A stretch of 64,000 bases of DNA from Maioricimonas rarisocia (GTDB lineage Bacteria > Planctomycetota > Planctomycetia > Planctomycetales > Planctomycetaceae): contig NZ_CP036275.1 in the NCBI RefSeq assembly GCF_007747795.1, positions 4,456,001 through 4,520,000 of the forward strand, read 5' to 3'. The notes below the pieces were generated by a model, which had not been told where the DNA came from, ran no database searches, and worked only from the letters and a program-made list of their open reading frames with translations. Below, piece by piece: positions 1 through 9,276 of this stretch. Numbering within the stretch: the first letter of the stretch is position 1; each line of letters opens with the position of its first letter. Both the position numbers and the translations under genes were made by a program.

Positions 1-782
1 GGCGTCGGTGTGACGGGAGCGAACGACTCGCGTGTGATCTGCCGCAGCGGTTTGCGTTCCCCGTGCTGCTCCGACCAGTAGTCGGCGACGGTGATGATCG
101 GAACGCCGTCGATTGCCTCCTCGCCGTAGCTGAATGTCGCGCCGAGGCGATACGTCGCGTCAAGCTGGAATGTGGTCTGCAGCAGGACCCACGAGTGTTC
201 CATCGCAAAGCGCAGCCGGCCGAAGCGGCCGTCCCGGCCTGCATCGACGAAATGCCATTGCACATCGCAGACACGGCCATAGTCGGGATCGTCGTCGAAC
301 GAGACTTCGCGGATGCGGACATTCTCTTTCGTGAAGAGATCGCAGATCCGGTACTCCACCCAGCAGTACGGGGCAAAGGCGAGCGGGACGCCAATCCGCA
401 TGAGTTCCGTCATCCGGTCGAGGGAAACGTCCTCGATCGCCCGTACGAGATGAGCCCGGTCCGCTTCACCACGGCGGACAATCAGGTTCTCGTCCGGCGT
501 TGCGATGAAGGTGCTCTTGAATCGCCCGGTGGCCACATCGAGCGTGTCGACGCGAAAGCGATTGCCACCACCGACGTAGTGCAGATGACGGATCGTTCCG
601 GCTCGACACCCCGTCAGCTCAACCTCACGCATCTCGATACCAAGTCGAGAGTACACCTGTTCGACGCGGGCACTCTCACGGGCGTAGTTGGCACGAAACC
701 ACGTGGCCATCACTCCGGAATCGTGTTGCTGATGGGAACCTCCGAGCAGTACAAGCATCGTCGCGAGAGCACCTGCAGCCAT
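1..782 (-). CDS. Membrane-anchored family protein, tandem copy A (partial, cut by window edge)
   Basis: The minus frame is open from an ATG at 782 to the left edge of the window, giving 260 codons; the C-terminus lies outside. An AGGAAGG ribosome site sits about 9 nt before the ATG, and an in-frame stop at 843-845 excludes a longer start. The protein begins with a short hydrophobic segment (ALATMLVLLGG) and carries the signatures of the four downstream paralogs: a W-F-x-x-x-Y motif near residue 28, LAFAPYCW at about 134-141, a GRVCDVQW stretch, and a FAMEHSWVLL stretch followed by DGVPIIT. The function is unknown. It is the most diverged of the five visible copies and is separated from them by the SUFU-domain gene. 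Confidence 0.8.
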   Translation of the reverse strand, partial: MAAGALATMLVLLGGSHQQHDSGVMATWFRANYARESARVEQVYSRLGIEMREVELTGCRAGTIRHLHYVGGGNRFRVDTLDVATGRFKSTFIATPDENLIVRRGEADRAHLVRAIEDVSLDRMTELMRIGVPLAFAPYCWVEYRICDLFTKENVRIREVSFDDDPDYGRVCDVQWHFVDAGRDGRFGRLRFAMEHSWVLLQTTFQLDATYRLGATFSYGEEAIDGVPIITVADYWSEQHGERKPLRQITRESFAPVTPT

Positions 783-1364
783 GCGGGTTGACCTTCCTGC
801 CTTCCAGAATCGTCGTGGCGTCTTCCTGGGCCGTCCCGGTGATCAGAGACGGTTCACACTCCGTTCGGACTCGGACTGGTCAGCGCGGATCAGGGCACGC
901 GAGCGGAAGAGTTCAGGCGGCGAATTGAGGAGCGGCGGAACGTGCGAACGGGCATCTGCATCACGACACACCTTTGTGGTGAAATGAGGTGAGGAGATGT
1001 TTACGGCGCGAAAGCGCGTACATTCAAACTGCCTGCCGGAGACGTAGCAGCGCAGCACGAATACTGGGGAATGGACACTCCCCACCCGACTTAAACGACG
1101 GGAACGGCACGACCTGTCAAATTGCTTGGAGATTCGTACGGGCGAACTGCCCTTCATCAGAAGCTTGCGAAAAACTTCTCTGATGCAAACCGCTATACTG
1201 CCAAGATGGATGACAGAATGTCAAGAATTTGTTGCGAACGTTTTCAAAATCCGTGGCGACGCCCGCAACGTTCGCGGTGAGCCGACGGATCGGCGGGGCG
1301 CGGGGGCTGAGGGGAACGTTCCGGGCAGCGCTGCTTCAACAGACGTTGCGTCCGGCAGGTCAGC
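783..1364. other. Intergenic region, no gene seen
   Basis: About 580 bases lie between copy A and the end of the SUFU-domain gene. Open frames on both strands are short and have biased composition, and none has a convincing ribosome site. A small GC hairpin (GGCGCGAAAGCGCG) lies near 1004. The segment presumably holds the promoter for copy A, but I cannot identify it. Confidence 0.5.
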
Positions 1365-1988
1365 TCAGACGATTGGCTCGCGGTCGAGGTCCGAATAGGG
1401 CCAGATGCCTTGCCCCTCCAGCAGTTCGATCAGGCTCTCGCTCCCCTGTTGCCGGGCAAATTCAAGCTCCGATCGGAAGATCTCCACCACGGCGAGGAGG
1501 CCAAAGTCGTCGGCGACATCGTCGGAATGGCAGGCATACCCGTCAAAGATGATGCACTTGCCGCCAACCCGTTCCATCTCTTCGGGGAATTCGCACGTAT
1601 CGCCCGGATTGAGCGTCGCCTGTTCGCTGTAGCGGGCGATCGGATTCAGAATCGCAGCGATGTTTCGATGGGCCCGGCCGAACGCTGTCCGTTCGTCCTG
1701 AGCGGCATCCAGGTCGAGCGCGTTCCGGGTGAACATCACGAGTTCGTAAGTACGGTAGATGCGGTTCGTCGAGCCTTCGTTCGGCAGAACCGACAGCTCC
1801 TTGGTCGCAATCGCCGTGCCCGGAATGCCATTGGGGAAATAGTAGAGGTCGAGTGCTCCCCCGATCGCGTAGGGAATCAGGGCGTGCATGACCTTGTCAT
1901 GCTCTTTCCCGAGTGACTCCTGCATCATGAACGACTTGCGTTCGTACCAGTCCAGCTCCGTCTGCTCGACCGTGTCATCGGAAGTCAT
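1365..1988 (-). CDS. Suppressor-of-fused (SUFU) domain protein
   Basis: A 207-residue soluble protein. The ATG at 1988 is chosen because AGGAGCG lies 6-7 nt upstream; a longer frame to 2093 has only biased residues. Features I associate with the bacterial SUFU family are GGALDLYYFP at about residue 37, RTYELVMFTR, ILNPIARYS, LNPGDTCEFP, FGLLAVVEIFRSELEFA and a C-terminal PYSDLDREP. The length and order match a single stand-alone SUFU domain. Bacterial SUFU proteins are often found with toxin/immunity or contact-dependent loci, but no toxin is visible here. The gene sits between two copies of a tandem paralog array transcribed in the same direction. The exact role is unknown. Confidence 0.72.
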   Translation of the reverse strand: MTSDDTVEQTELDWYERKSFMMQESLGKEHDKVMHALIPYAIGGALDLYYFPNGIPGTAIATKELSVLPNEGSTNRIYRTYELVMFTRNALDLDAAQDERTAFGRAHRNIAAILNPIARYSEQATLNPGDTCEFPEEMERVGGKCIIFDGYACHSDDVADDFGLLAVVEIFRSELEFARQQGSESLIELLEGQGIWPYSDLDREPIV

Positions 1989-2114
1989 GGCCCGCTCCTG
2001 ATGATCAATGGGTGATGGTGTCAAAGCCCGGCGGTGAATCACCGTGTCGGCCCGCCTCCAGGTGTCGAGTGCGGACGCGAAAGGTGCTGTCATGAACGCC
2101 GGAACGGAACCAGA

Positions 2115-3143
2115 TTAATTCGAACCACGTGGCCCCCGCAACGGCGAAGCATCTGTGTTCGATCCACCACGACCGATCGGACCTGAAACGAGACCCGGGC
2201 CGAAGGGCCCCCGTCGACGCCAGTAGAACGGGAGAACGACTGCACACAGCAGCGAGAGACCGAGCACGCCAGCAGCAACGGAGTACTGCCAGCGGGAGTG
2301 CACCGGACCGGATCCCGAGAGTTCGGCGATGACCCGTTCGATCATCGGATCGAACACATTGGGAGGTGCCGTCACAGCCGCGCAGGTTTTGCAGCGATAT
2401 CTGCGGAAGGTTTTGCGGCCAGCGGCATCCCGGAACCACGACTCGGCAGTGCGAATCACGGGCACGTCGGAAATCGTCCTGTCGTCATAGCGGCAGGTGA
2501 TACCGATATGGTTCGAAGACTCCAGTTCCATCGAGCCTTCGAGAAGCACCCAGGAATGATCGACGGCGAAACGAAACCGACCTTCCTGCCGCATTCGTCC
2601 GTGGTCGACGATTCCCCAGTCAACATCGCAGACCCGACCGTAGCGGCTGTCAGTCTCCAGGCCCACGTGGAAGATCCTGGTGCTCTCGTCAAGCAGCATC
2701 CGGCGAATGCTGCTGCGGCAGAAACACCAGGGGGCAAACGGCAGTCGCACGGACAGTCTGATCTGATCGAGGACGATGTCCGGCGGCGCCGTCTCGACGC
2801 GGCACACGCCGCGCAGGCGGCAGGAGTCATCGCGGTGGATGATGACGCTGTCGTCTCCGTTGACGATCATGGTCCCGGTGCAGTCGCCATCGGTCGGCCG
2901 CAGGGAATCGATCCGGTAGCGACCGTCAAACCCGGTGTAGCGGATGTGACGGGTCGACCCCTGCCGTGGGCCCGCGAGATACTCGGTCGCTGCATGCATC
3001 GTCAGATGACAGTAGACGTTCTCGACCCGTCTCGAGGCAGGAACGTAGCTGTTCAGAAACCAGGCCGTCGTCGCGGCCGTTTCGAGCGGACCCGAGGTTG
3101 TCCCGAGGGAGGCAAGAACGAGTGCGATCGCGCCGGAAGTCAT
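2115..3143 (-). CDS. Membrane-anchored family protein, tandem copy B
   Basis: A 342-residue protein. The ATG at 3143 is preceded by AGGA; the open frame extends upstream to 3362 but only with non-coding-like residues. The N-terminus MTSGAIALVLASLG is a weak signal or anchor, followed by AWFLNSYVPASRRVENVY. The family core is present: LPFAPWCF near residue 146, RYGRVCDVDW, FRFAVDHSWVLLEG and DVPVIRTAESW. One transmembrane helix (SVAAGVLGLSLLCAVVLPF) precedes a basic GR-rich tail. This suggests a protein with most of its mass outside the cytoplasm, anchored near the C-terminus. I recognise no enzyme motif and the function is unknown. Confidence 0.75.
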   Translation of the reverse strand: MTSGAIALVLASLGTTSGPLETAATTAWFLNSYVPASRRVENVYCHLTMHAATEYLAGPRQGSTRHIRYTGFDGRYRIDSLRPTDGDCTGTMIVNGDDSVIIHRDDSCRLRGVCRVETAPPDIVLDQIRLSVRLPFAPWCFCRSSIRRMLLDESTRIFHVGLETDSRYGRVCDVDWGIVDHGRMRQEGRFRFAVDHSWVLLEGSMELESSNHIGITCRYDDRTISDVPVIRTAESWFRDAAGRKTFRRYRCKTCAAVTAPPNVFDPMIERVIAELSGSGPVHSRWQYSVAAGVLGLSLLCAVVLPFYWRRRGPFGPGLVSGPIGRGGSNTDASPLRGPRGSN

Positions 3144-3336
3144 GGAAGAGTCCTGATTGACTGATACGGAGCGGGAACCGCCCCTGGAAGCGATGCCCGG
3201 CATCAAGGCGTGGGCCACGCGGCGGCTTCTGTCAGTTCGAAATCGGATGCTGAGGTCATGCTGGGGAATGGGCCCGGCACCGGACTGGTACCAGGATGGA
3301 ATCGGTTCTCCCGATGTCCTTCCGCCCTGCAGGAGA

Positions 3337-4416
3337 TCAGACGCCCGGACGGCCGGAATCACGCAGGCGAATGCACGCTTTCTCTTGAGTCTCGTACGCT
3401 GTCCCGTTCGGTCGCCGTGCTTCCCTCGACCGTCTCATGCACCGCGCGAATCCATTCCCCGCGAAGCAGGTGTTGCGACGGGCGAAGTGCCGCCATCCCT
3501 GCAGTGCGACGACAACGGCCCCCAGTCCGAGCAGGCCGGGCGCGACCGCGCCCCACCTTCCATGGGCCGGGGCGGAGGTACATGCGAGCGCCGCTCGGAT
3601 CTGTTCCCGACATGGATCGAACAGGTCAGAGCGGGACGACATGATTGCATACGCGTTGCGCGTCATTCGCATGTGCTGCGTCCGACCGCGCAATGTTTCG
3701 CACCAGTACTCTGCCGTGCGGATGACCGGGACGCCGGCGATCTCTTCGTCGCCATACGTGAAGCACCCTTCGAGACGGGTGGAGTCGTTCAGACTCCGGG
3801 AGACTCTCAACAGAACCCATGACCGATCCATCGCGAAGGAGAATTCTCCTCCCTCGCGGAAGACGCCTCGATCCCGGTACTTCCACGAAATGTTGCAGAC
3901 GCGTCCCAACTGCGGGTCTGCAGTCACCGAGAGTCCGGTGATCGTTGCGTTCTCCTCCAGAAACAGCTCTTCAACACTCTGCTGATGCCAGCACCAGGGA
4001 GCGAACGCCAACGGCATGACGACCCGGATCTGCTGCAGTACTGCGTCCCTCGGTGAACATTTCACAGGACACGGTCGATGATTCGAACCGCGATGATCCT
4101 TCCAGATGACGGCGCTGAAGTCGTGTCCCGCGATCATCGTCAACGCGCGATCGAGGTACGGCTCATGCCGGGTGTCGACGCGATAGCAGCCATCGCATGC
4201 CCAGTATCGGGCCTGTCGCGCGTCCCCGTTACTGCCACCGGAACTGGTAAGAAGCTCCGTGGTGGCGTGCAGCGACAACTCGCCGTAGACGCGTTCGGTT
4301 CGTCGAACTTCCGGCAGATACATGCGGAGAAACCACGCGTTCATCGCCTGGGATTCGACCGAATCCGATGCCATTCCCAGCAGGAAACATAGAGTCGTCA
4401 GCACTCCGGAAATCAT
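3337..4416 (-). CDS. Membrane-anchored family protein, tandem copy C
   Basis: A 359-residue protein starting at ATG 4416 with a hydrophobic leader (MISGVLTTLCFLLGMA). It shares with copy B the AWFLRMYLPEVRRTERVY segment, LAFAPWCWHQQ, LGRVCNISW, FSFAMDRSWVLL and GVPVIRTAEYW, then a hydrophobic segment (VAPGLLGLGAVVVALQGW) and an arginine-rich tail. Spacing to copy B is about 190 nt and to copy D about 207 nt, so the array may not be one tight operon. No known domain is recognised. A beta-rich lipoprotein-carrier-like fold is conceivable from the repeated short strands, but that is speculation. Confidence 0.75.
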   Translation of the reverse strand: MISGVLTTLCFLLGMASDSVESQAMNAWFLRMYLPEVRRTERVYGELSLHATTELLTSSGGSNGDARQARYWACDGCYRVDTRHEPYLDRALTMIAGHDFSAVIWKDHRGSNHRPCPVKCSPRDAVLQQIRVVMPLAFAPWCWHQQSVEELFLEENATITGLSVTADPQLGRVCNISWKYRDRGVFREGGEFSFAMDRSWVLLRVSRSLNDSTRLEGCFTYGDEEIAGVPVIRTAEYWCETLRGRTQHMRMTRNAYAIMSSRSDLFDPCREQIRAALACTSAPAHGRWGAVAPGLLGLGAVVVALQGWRHFARRNTCFAGNGFARCMRRSREARRPNGTAYETQEKACIRLRDSGRPGV

Positions 4417-4623
4417 GTCTGATGGCCCATTTCGTCCGGCGGTGCTTCGCGCAGCAGGCCGCGCGTCCGCTGGCCTGTCAGCGCAACGGACTCACTGCTG
4501 TGGGCGAGCTGCCGGATGTCCTGCGAATCGAATGGCATGATCCACGATCTGCGTCATGCCGATTCCTTGGGGGTCCGCCAACCGGCCGCCCCACCAGTCA
4601 CTTAGACGTTCAGACGGCTCGAA

Positions 4624-5634
4624 TCACTCGCGGGATTTCCTGTTTCTTTCGACGTTTTCGGAGTGGCGATCCGGGCATTCCCGGGAGCTGACGCTCTCTG
4701 GGGGAGACTCCAGACGCCATCCCTGCACGCAGACGGTTAACAGACACACCCCCATGACCACTGGAATAACGGAGTACCAGGGGGAGGTGGTCGCAGAGAC
4801 CTGCGGCGACAGTGCTGCCGCTATCCGGTAGACGGTTGTGTCGAACGTTTCCGGGGACGACTCGAGTGCGACAAACGACTCCCGATGGAATCGCCGTCGA
4901 ACAATTCGCTGGCCCGCCTGAATAACTGAGTGTTCCGAGGTGCGGATCACGGGAATGTCGTCGATCTCATGATCGTCGTAGGCGATGCGGACGACGCTCC
5001 CATATCGCGGAGACACCATGCGGACACTGGAGAGGAGGACCCATCCCCGGTCGACAGCGAATCGGAAACGTCCATACGGCGGAACCGCTGCCTTGCCGGC
5101 GTCGCTCCAGTCGACTTCGCAGACGCACCCGTGTCGTGGATCGATGGTCAGGCAGACGTGCCAGATGACGACCTGATTATCCGTAAGCATCTCAAGGATC
5201 GTACGTTCGCCGACGTGCCACGGAGCGAACGGAAAGGGGAATGAGTTCCGGATGGTCGACAGCAGGGATTCTGCCGGGCAGGACTCCACGGCGACGGCCG
5301 TTCGGGAGTTGTCGTTGACGACCCTGCGAACGATGACACTGTCTTTTGCTGTCAGGATGTAAGACTCTGCGAACTGGTCGAAGTCGTTCCGGAAAACATC
5401 CAGTCGAAGCTGTCCGTCGAAGGTCGTACTCCGCACGGTACGCATCGCGGATTCGCCACGGATCTCCGGAGCATCAGATCGTATGTCAATCATCAGGCGG
5501 TCGTAGACCTCCTCTCCGTGAGCCGCTGCAGCCGGATACACGCTGAGGAACCACGCTTGGGCGGCAGGTCCCTCCAGTCGCACCGGCAGAAATGCGGAGG
5601 TGATCAGTGCCGTCGCAATCGTCGCTGATGTCAT
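4624..5634 (-). CDS. Membrane-anchored family protein, tandem copy D
   Basis: A 336-residue protein starting at ATG 5634. The N-terminus (MTSATIATALITSAFLPVRLEG) is closely matched by copy E, so D and E are the most recently separated pair. The core motifs are AWFLSVYPAAAAHGEEVYDRLM, FPFAPWHVG, DPRHGCVCEVDW, FRFAVDRGWVLLSSVRM and DDIPVIRTSEHS. A C-terminal hydrophobic helix (YSVIPVVMGVCLLTVCVQGW) precedes a charged tail. A GACGGGCC element lies just before the start codon and recurs before copy E; no clear Shine-Dalgarno is seen. Function is unknown. Confidence 0.75.
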   Translation of the reverse strand: MTSATIATALITSAFLPVRLEGPAAQAWFLSVYPAAAAHGEEVYDRLMIDIRSDAPEIRGESAMRTVRSTTFDGQLRLDVFRNDFDQFAESYILTAKDSVIVRRVVNDNSRTAVAVESCPAESLLSTIRNSFPFPFAPWHVGERTILEMLTDNQVVIWHVCLTIDPRHGCVCEVDWSDAGKAAVPPYGRFRFAVDRGWVLLSSVRMVSPRYGSVVRIAYDDHEIDDIPVIRTSEHSVIQAGQRIVRRRFHRESFVALESSPETFDTTVYRIAAALSPQVSATTSPWYSVIPVVMGVCLLTVCVQGWRLESPPESVSSRECPDRHSENVERNRKSRE

Positions 5635-5682
5635 GGGAAGGCCCGTCGGTCAAAACGTCAGATGACCACCATGCGATGCCGG

Positions 5683-6711
5683 TTATTCGTTGCGGAACGA
5701 AGAATCTTGAGCAATTCTGCGTCGTGATTGCCTTTCCACAATCGGGCCCCCTGCCCGCCGGGAGGACGGATGCAGATAACCTCGCTGTAACCGCCACACC
5801 TGAATTGCCAGGGACAGCAGTATCAGTCCGATCATCGCCGGCAATGCTGTACGCCAGAGGCGGGGCTTCACCGGAACGGGGGGCGAGAGCACGGAGGCGA
5901 TGCGGTAGACCGTTGGATCAATCAGATCGGCGGGAGCCTCGAGAGGAGTGAACCACATCCGCTCGAACCGCCGTTTGAGAATCTGTCGTCCGTCTGCGAT
6001 CACCGAGTGTTCCGCCGAGCGAATTACGGGGATTCCCGCGATTTCCGAATCGTCGTAGTCGAGCCGGACGACGAAGCCGTTCCGGCGGTCCGTCATGCGG
6101 GTCTGTGAGAGCAGGACCCATCCCCTGTCGACCGCGAAGCAGAACGAACCGAAGGGAGGACGGGGATGTTCGATGCAGTAGCTCCAGTCCACTGTGCAGA
6201 GCCGTCCCAGGTCGGGATCGTCCGTCAGAGTCACACAGTGGATGCTGACATCGTCGGCACTCAGCATCTTGCAAATGGCGAGGTCGCCCGTGTACCACGG
6301 TGCGAACGGTAGCGAATAGGAACTACGGATTCCGGAAATGAGAGACTCGAAGTCGCGCGGCTGCACCGTACAGAACGGACGGCCTTCCACGAGGTTTTCC
6401 CTGTGGACGATCAAGCTGTCGCCCGGACGCATGAAGTACAGGTCCGCAAACTGCGCCGAGTCATCCCGGAGGAAATCCAGATGAATCTGCCCATCGAATG
6501 CAGCAAACCGCGCTGAGACGATCTCCCGCTGTCCCGATTCGCGCCAGTTCTCGCACGCGATACTCATCATCAGCCGGTCGTACGCGGCTTCTCCCCTTGC
6601 AACTGCGGGAGGGTACGTGCTGAGAAGCCACGCCCGCGTAGCGGCTGGCTCGAGGCGAACCGGCATCGCCCCTGAGACAAAGAGCAGCGTGACAATTGCC
6701 GATGCGGTCAT
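5683..6711 (-). CDS. Membrane-anchored family protein, tandem copy E
   Basis: A 342-residue protein starting at ATG 6711, the first gene of the array in the direction of transcription. The leader MTASAIVTLLFVSGAMPVRLEP matches copy D. The family motifs are AWLLSTYPPAVARGEAAYDRLM, LPFAPWYTG, DLGRLCTVDW, FCFAVDRGWVLLSQTRM and AGIPVIRSAEHS, with a late hydrophobic segment (LPAMIGLILLSLAIQVW) before a basic tail. Directly upstream is a run of ten C on the coding strand, a possible source of slippage-based expression change. Function is unknown. Confidence 0.75.
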   Translation of the reverse strand: MTASAIVTLLFVSGAMPVRLEPAATRAWLLSTYPPAVARGEAAYDRLMMSIACENWRESGQREIVSARFAAFDGQIHLDFLRDDSAQFADLYFMRPGDSLIVHRENLVEGRPFCTVQPRDFESLISGIRSSYSLPFAPWYTGDLAICKMLSADDVSIHCVTLTDDPDLGRLCTVDWSYCIEHPRPPFGSFCFAVDRGWVLLSQTRMTDRRNGFVVRLDYDDSEIAGIPVIRSAEHSVIADGRQILKRRFERMWFTPLEAPADLIDPTVYRIASVLSPPVPVKPRLWRTALPAMIGLILLSLAIQVWRLQRGYLHPSSRRAGGPIVERQSRRRIAQDSSFRNE

Positions 6712-6730
6712 GACCGGGCCCGTCAGTCAT

Positions 6731-6740
6731 GGGGGGGGGG
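6731..6740. repeat. G10 homopolymer upstream of copy E
   Basis: Ten consecutive G on the plus strand lie about 20 nt before the copy E start codon (C10 in the sense of that gene). The remainder of 6712-7108 shows no gene; it separates divergent copy E and the lipoprotein at 7109 and must hold both promoters. Tracts this long can slip during replication, and can also be sequencing artefacts. Confidence 0.9.
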
Positions 6741-7108
6741 AGATTCTCCGCGCGAAATCTGATCGTCGTTCGCTGTCATCGCCGCAGCAAACGGAACTTG
6801 CCGCAGGTCGCCCCTGTTCGGGCAACCGGTTCCTGCCGGCCGGCCTGCGACCAATGCGCAGCAGCCGATCTCAATAGTATTCTGCCGGGCCTGTCACCGT
6901 TCCTGGAACATCACCCGAAGGGTCATTCGTTCGTGTGAGCCGATCCTGGTCCCAATTCCTGTGGAATTTCGGGAGACTTTCCGGGATCGTACATGCAGGC
7001 CCGGTACAGCTCCGAACCATTCCGCACCGTTGTAATCGAGAAGCCACGCCGCCAATCAACAGGGTGTGCGGGAATTCCTCAAAATAATTCCTTGCTGGAG
7101 AACTGCCG

Positions 7109-8467
7109 ATGGCGAGCTCATTGCCACGGGGGATGCTTTTGGCGACCGTTCTCCTGTCCGGCTGCATCACCAATCACTACGCAATCGTGATGACACCTGA
7201 TGGCGAAAAACTGCATCGGGAGTTAACGGTCTGGCAGACCAGTTCCGGACAGGAGGGCGAGAAGCTCAGCGCCATCGACCAGGCCGAGCTGGATCACATC
7301 GCTCGGGCCTACCGTGTTGACCCGCCTGTGGCAGCAAAGCAGAAACACCGGTTCGATGGAACGTTCGAAGGCAGGACGCCCGATGACGTCGGGGGGGCGG
7401 GAACGCTGACCGTCTGGGCGTCGAAGCTCGGCACCGCGTCCTTCTATATGGAACGGTTTCGTGGCAGCAGTGATCTCAACACCTCGCTCGCGAAGCGGCA
7501 CGCCGCCGCCGACGACCTCGTTGACGCATTGCTCGTCTGGTTCGAACAGGAACTCGGCGACGCGGATGAAGGAGACGCAGTCAGGGACTTCTTTGAAGAT
7601 CGACTGCGGGATGATCTGAAGAACTTCGCCACCTGGACGTGGATGGCGCGGGCCGTCAGCGATGCCGCCATGGTCGACGGCGATAATCATCAGGCGGTCG
7701 CCGGCCTGCTGCAGTTTCTGTTCGAGCGCGGCTATCTCAGGCCGGATGATCTCCCCATGGTGGCGAGGTTGAGCGCCGACGCTGATGCGGTGATCCTTCT
7801 CGACTTTGTCCGTCACAGATTGGCAGAGCAGACCGGCATCGATGTCGAGAAGCTCGAATTCCTCAACAACACCGATCGTTTGCAGGCATCAATTAACGAG
7901 CATCTGCACGATTTTGCGCCGGCCCGAACATTTCTCGACGAAGCCGACGACGAATCGAAGAAGCCGACCGACTACCTTGTCTCTCTCATCGTACAGATCG
8001 TCGCACCCGCGCTCTTTGCCGGGGGCGATCAGCTCGACGTGGTGCTCCGTTGCCCGGTCGAGCCGTTCCGAACCAATGGCGGATGGTCAGACGAAGACAG
8101 CACGGTCACCTGGAGCAAACGGCTTGCCAGACGGGGCAAAGAACCGTCCGGTGTTCTGCCGGTGCTGCTGTATGCCGCCTGGTCTGTTCCTGATGAAGCG
8201 TTTCAGACGGAACGCTTCGGCTGCGTCATTCTGAAAGGCGAACCGCTCGGTCGCTACTGCATGTGGCGAAACACCCTCAACGAGCAGCAGGCTGCCGAAT
8301 GGGACACGTTCGTGCAGTCATTGCGCCACGATCAGGATTTCGTTGCTGCGATCTCCGAGTTTCGATTCTCAACCGATCCTGAAGAATCGGAAAAGGGCGT
8401 TGCGGATCGGGCCCGCGAACTGATCCTGCCGCATCTCGACAACGGGAACGCATCCGACGAAGACTAG
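7109..8467 (+). CDS. Predicted lipoprotein of unknown function
   Basis: A 452-residue protein. The ATG at 7109 has GGAG about 9 nt upstream. The N-terminus is a short lipoprotein signal with a lipobox ending LLSGC (Cys19). The rest is acidic and mostly helical, with no catalytic motif I recognise. Sections such as RAVSDAAMVDGDNHQAVAGLL and a long acidic C-terminus suggest a globular, cell-surface or periplasmic protein. Its stop codon overlaps by 4 nt the stop of the convergent methyltransferase gene, sharing a CTAG palindrome. It is probably lineage-restricted. Confidence 0.8.
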   Translation: MASSLPRGMLLATVLLSGCITNHYAIVMTPDGEKLHRELTVWQTSSGQEGEKLSAIDQAELDHIARAYRVDPPVAAKQKHRFDGTFEGRTPDDVGGAGTLTVWASKLGTASFYMERFRGSSDLNTSLAKRHAAADDLVDALLVWFEQELGDADEGDAVRDFFEDRLRDDLKNFATWTWMARAVSDAAMVDGDNHQAVAGLLQFLFERGYLRPDDLPMVARLSADADAVILLDFVRHRLAEQTGIDVEKLEFLNNTDRLQASINEHLHDFAPARTFLDEADDESKKPTDYLVSLIVQIVAPALFAGGDQLDVVLRCPVEPFRTNGGWSDEDSTVTWSKRLARRGKEPSGVLPVLLYAAWSVPDEAFQTERFGCVILKGEPLGRYCMWRNTLNEQQAAEWDTFVQSLRHDQDFVAAISEFRFSTDPEESEKGVADRARELILPHLDNGNASDED

Positions 8468-9210
8468 GACTTGCGAGCGACAAAGGCCACGCGGTGCGGC
8501 AACATCTCGAACGAACCGATGCGACGTGATGTGCGGACCCGGAATCCCACGGCACGAAGCTGACCGGCGACTTCAGAGGCGCGGTACAGCTGCACGCGAT
8601 GGGTTTCCTCGGATCTGCGGTACAGCGTGCCGTCGCGGCGGAAGCTGACGATATGCCGAACCAGCTGTTCCCGGTCATCATCCCTCTCGAAGCGGACCAG
8701 GCACGCCCATCCGTCTCCTTCGCTCCAGGTCGGGGGCCGGTTCGTGTCGAGTCCGACCTCGGGCAGGTCGAACAGGAGGAGTCCGCCTGGAGAGAGGCTC
8801 GCATGGACCTTCCGAAACAGACTCTGCAGAGACCGTGATCGGGTGGCCGCATCGAACTGGTAGGCGAAAACTTCTCCAAGTGCCGTTACCGCCTTGCACT
8901 TCGGCACAGGAAAGGAGCGGAAAGAAGCGACGTGAAAGCGGGCTTGCGGAACACGGCGTCGCGCCAGTTCGATCATGGCGGGTGATATGTCGACTCCTAC
9001 GACGTCGTAACCGGCATCGACGAGATATCGGGCCAGAATGCCAGTGCCGCAACCCAGGTCGACGACGGTCCCAGACTCGATTGAGCGGGATACCAGCAGT
9101 TCGGTGATTCCCGGGGCAACACCTTCTGCAAAGCTTCGGAAACCGTCATCGTGGATGAACGCCAGGTCGGGACCGTATGCCGACCCGCCCGTTCCTGATG
9201 GAGATCCCAT
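8464..9210 (-). CDS. Class I SAM-dependent methyltransferase
   Basis: A 248-residue protein starting at ATG 9210. The SAM-binding motif I is clear: VVDLGCGTGILARYLVDAGYDVVGVDIS at about residues 51-78, followed by ALGEVFAYQF and GGLLLFDLPEVG, as in the methyltransferase type 11/25 families. The length is typical of a stand-alone small-molecule methyltransferase. The substrate cannot be told from sequence. The neighbours (a lipoprotein and a pseudopilin) give no pathway hint. Confidence 0.88.
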   Translation of the reverse strand: MGSPSGTGGSAYGPDLAFIHDDGFRSFAEGVAPGITELLVSRSIESGTVVDLGCGTGILARYLVDAGYDVVGVDISPAMIELARRRVPQARFHVASFRSFPVPKCKAVTALGEVFAYQFDAATRSRSLQSLFRKVHASLSPGGLLLFDLPEVGLDTNRPPTWSEGDGWACLVRFERDDDREQLVRHIVSFRRDGTLYRRSEETHRVQLYRASEVAGQLRAVGFRVRTSRRIGSFEMLPHRVAFVARKS

Positions 9211-9276
9211 GGTGCGACCGGTTGGTTGTGGACGTACTTCCTGTCTCGCAGGGAGTCGGGGCTGATCGACCCGATG

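Noticed and set aside
63-791. Long plus-strand open frame of 242 codons at the left edge
   Set aside because: It is the antisense shadow of copy A; the minus frame carries the family motifs shared with four paralogs, the plus frame does not.
783-1364. tRNA or small RNA gene
   Set aside because: I looked for cloverleaf-like stems in this and other gaps and found none that held together.
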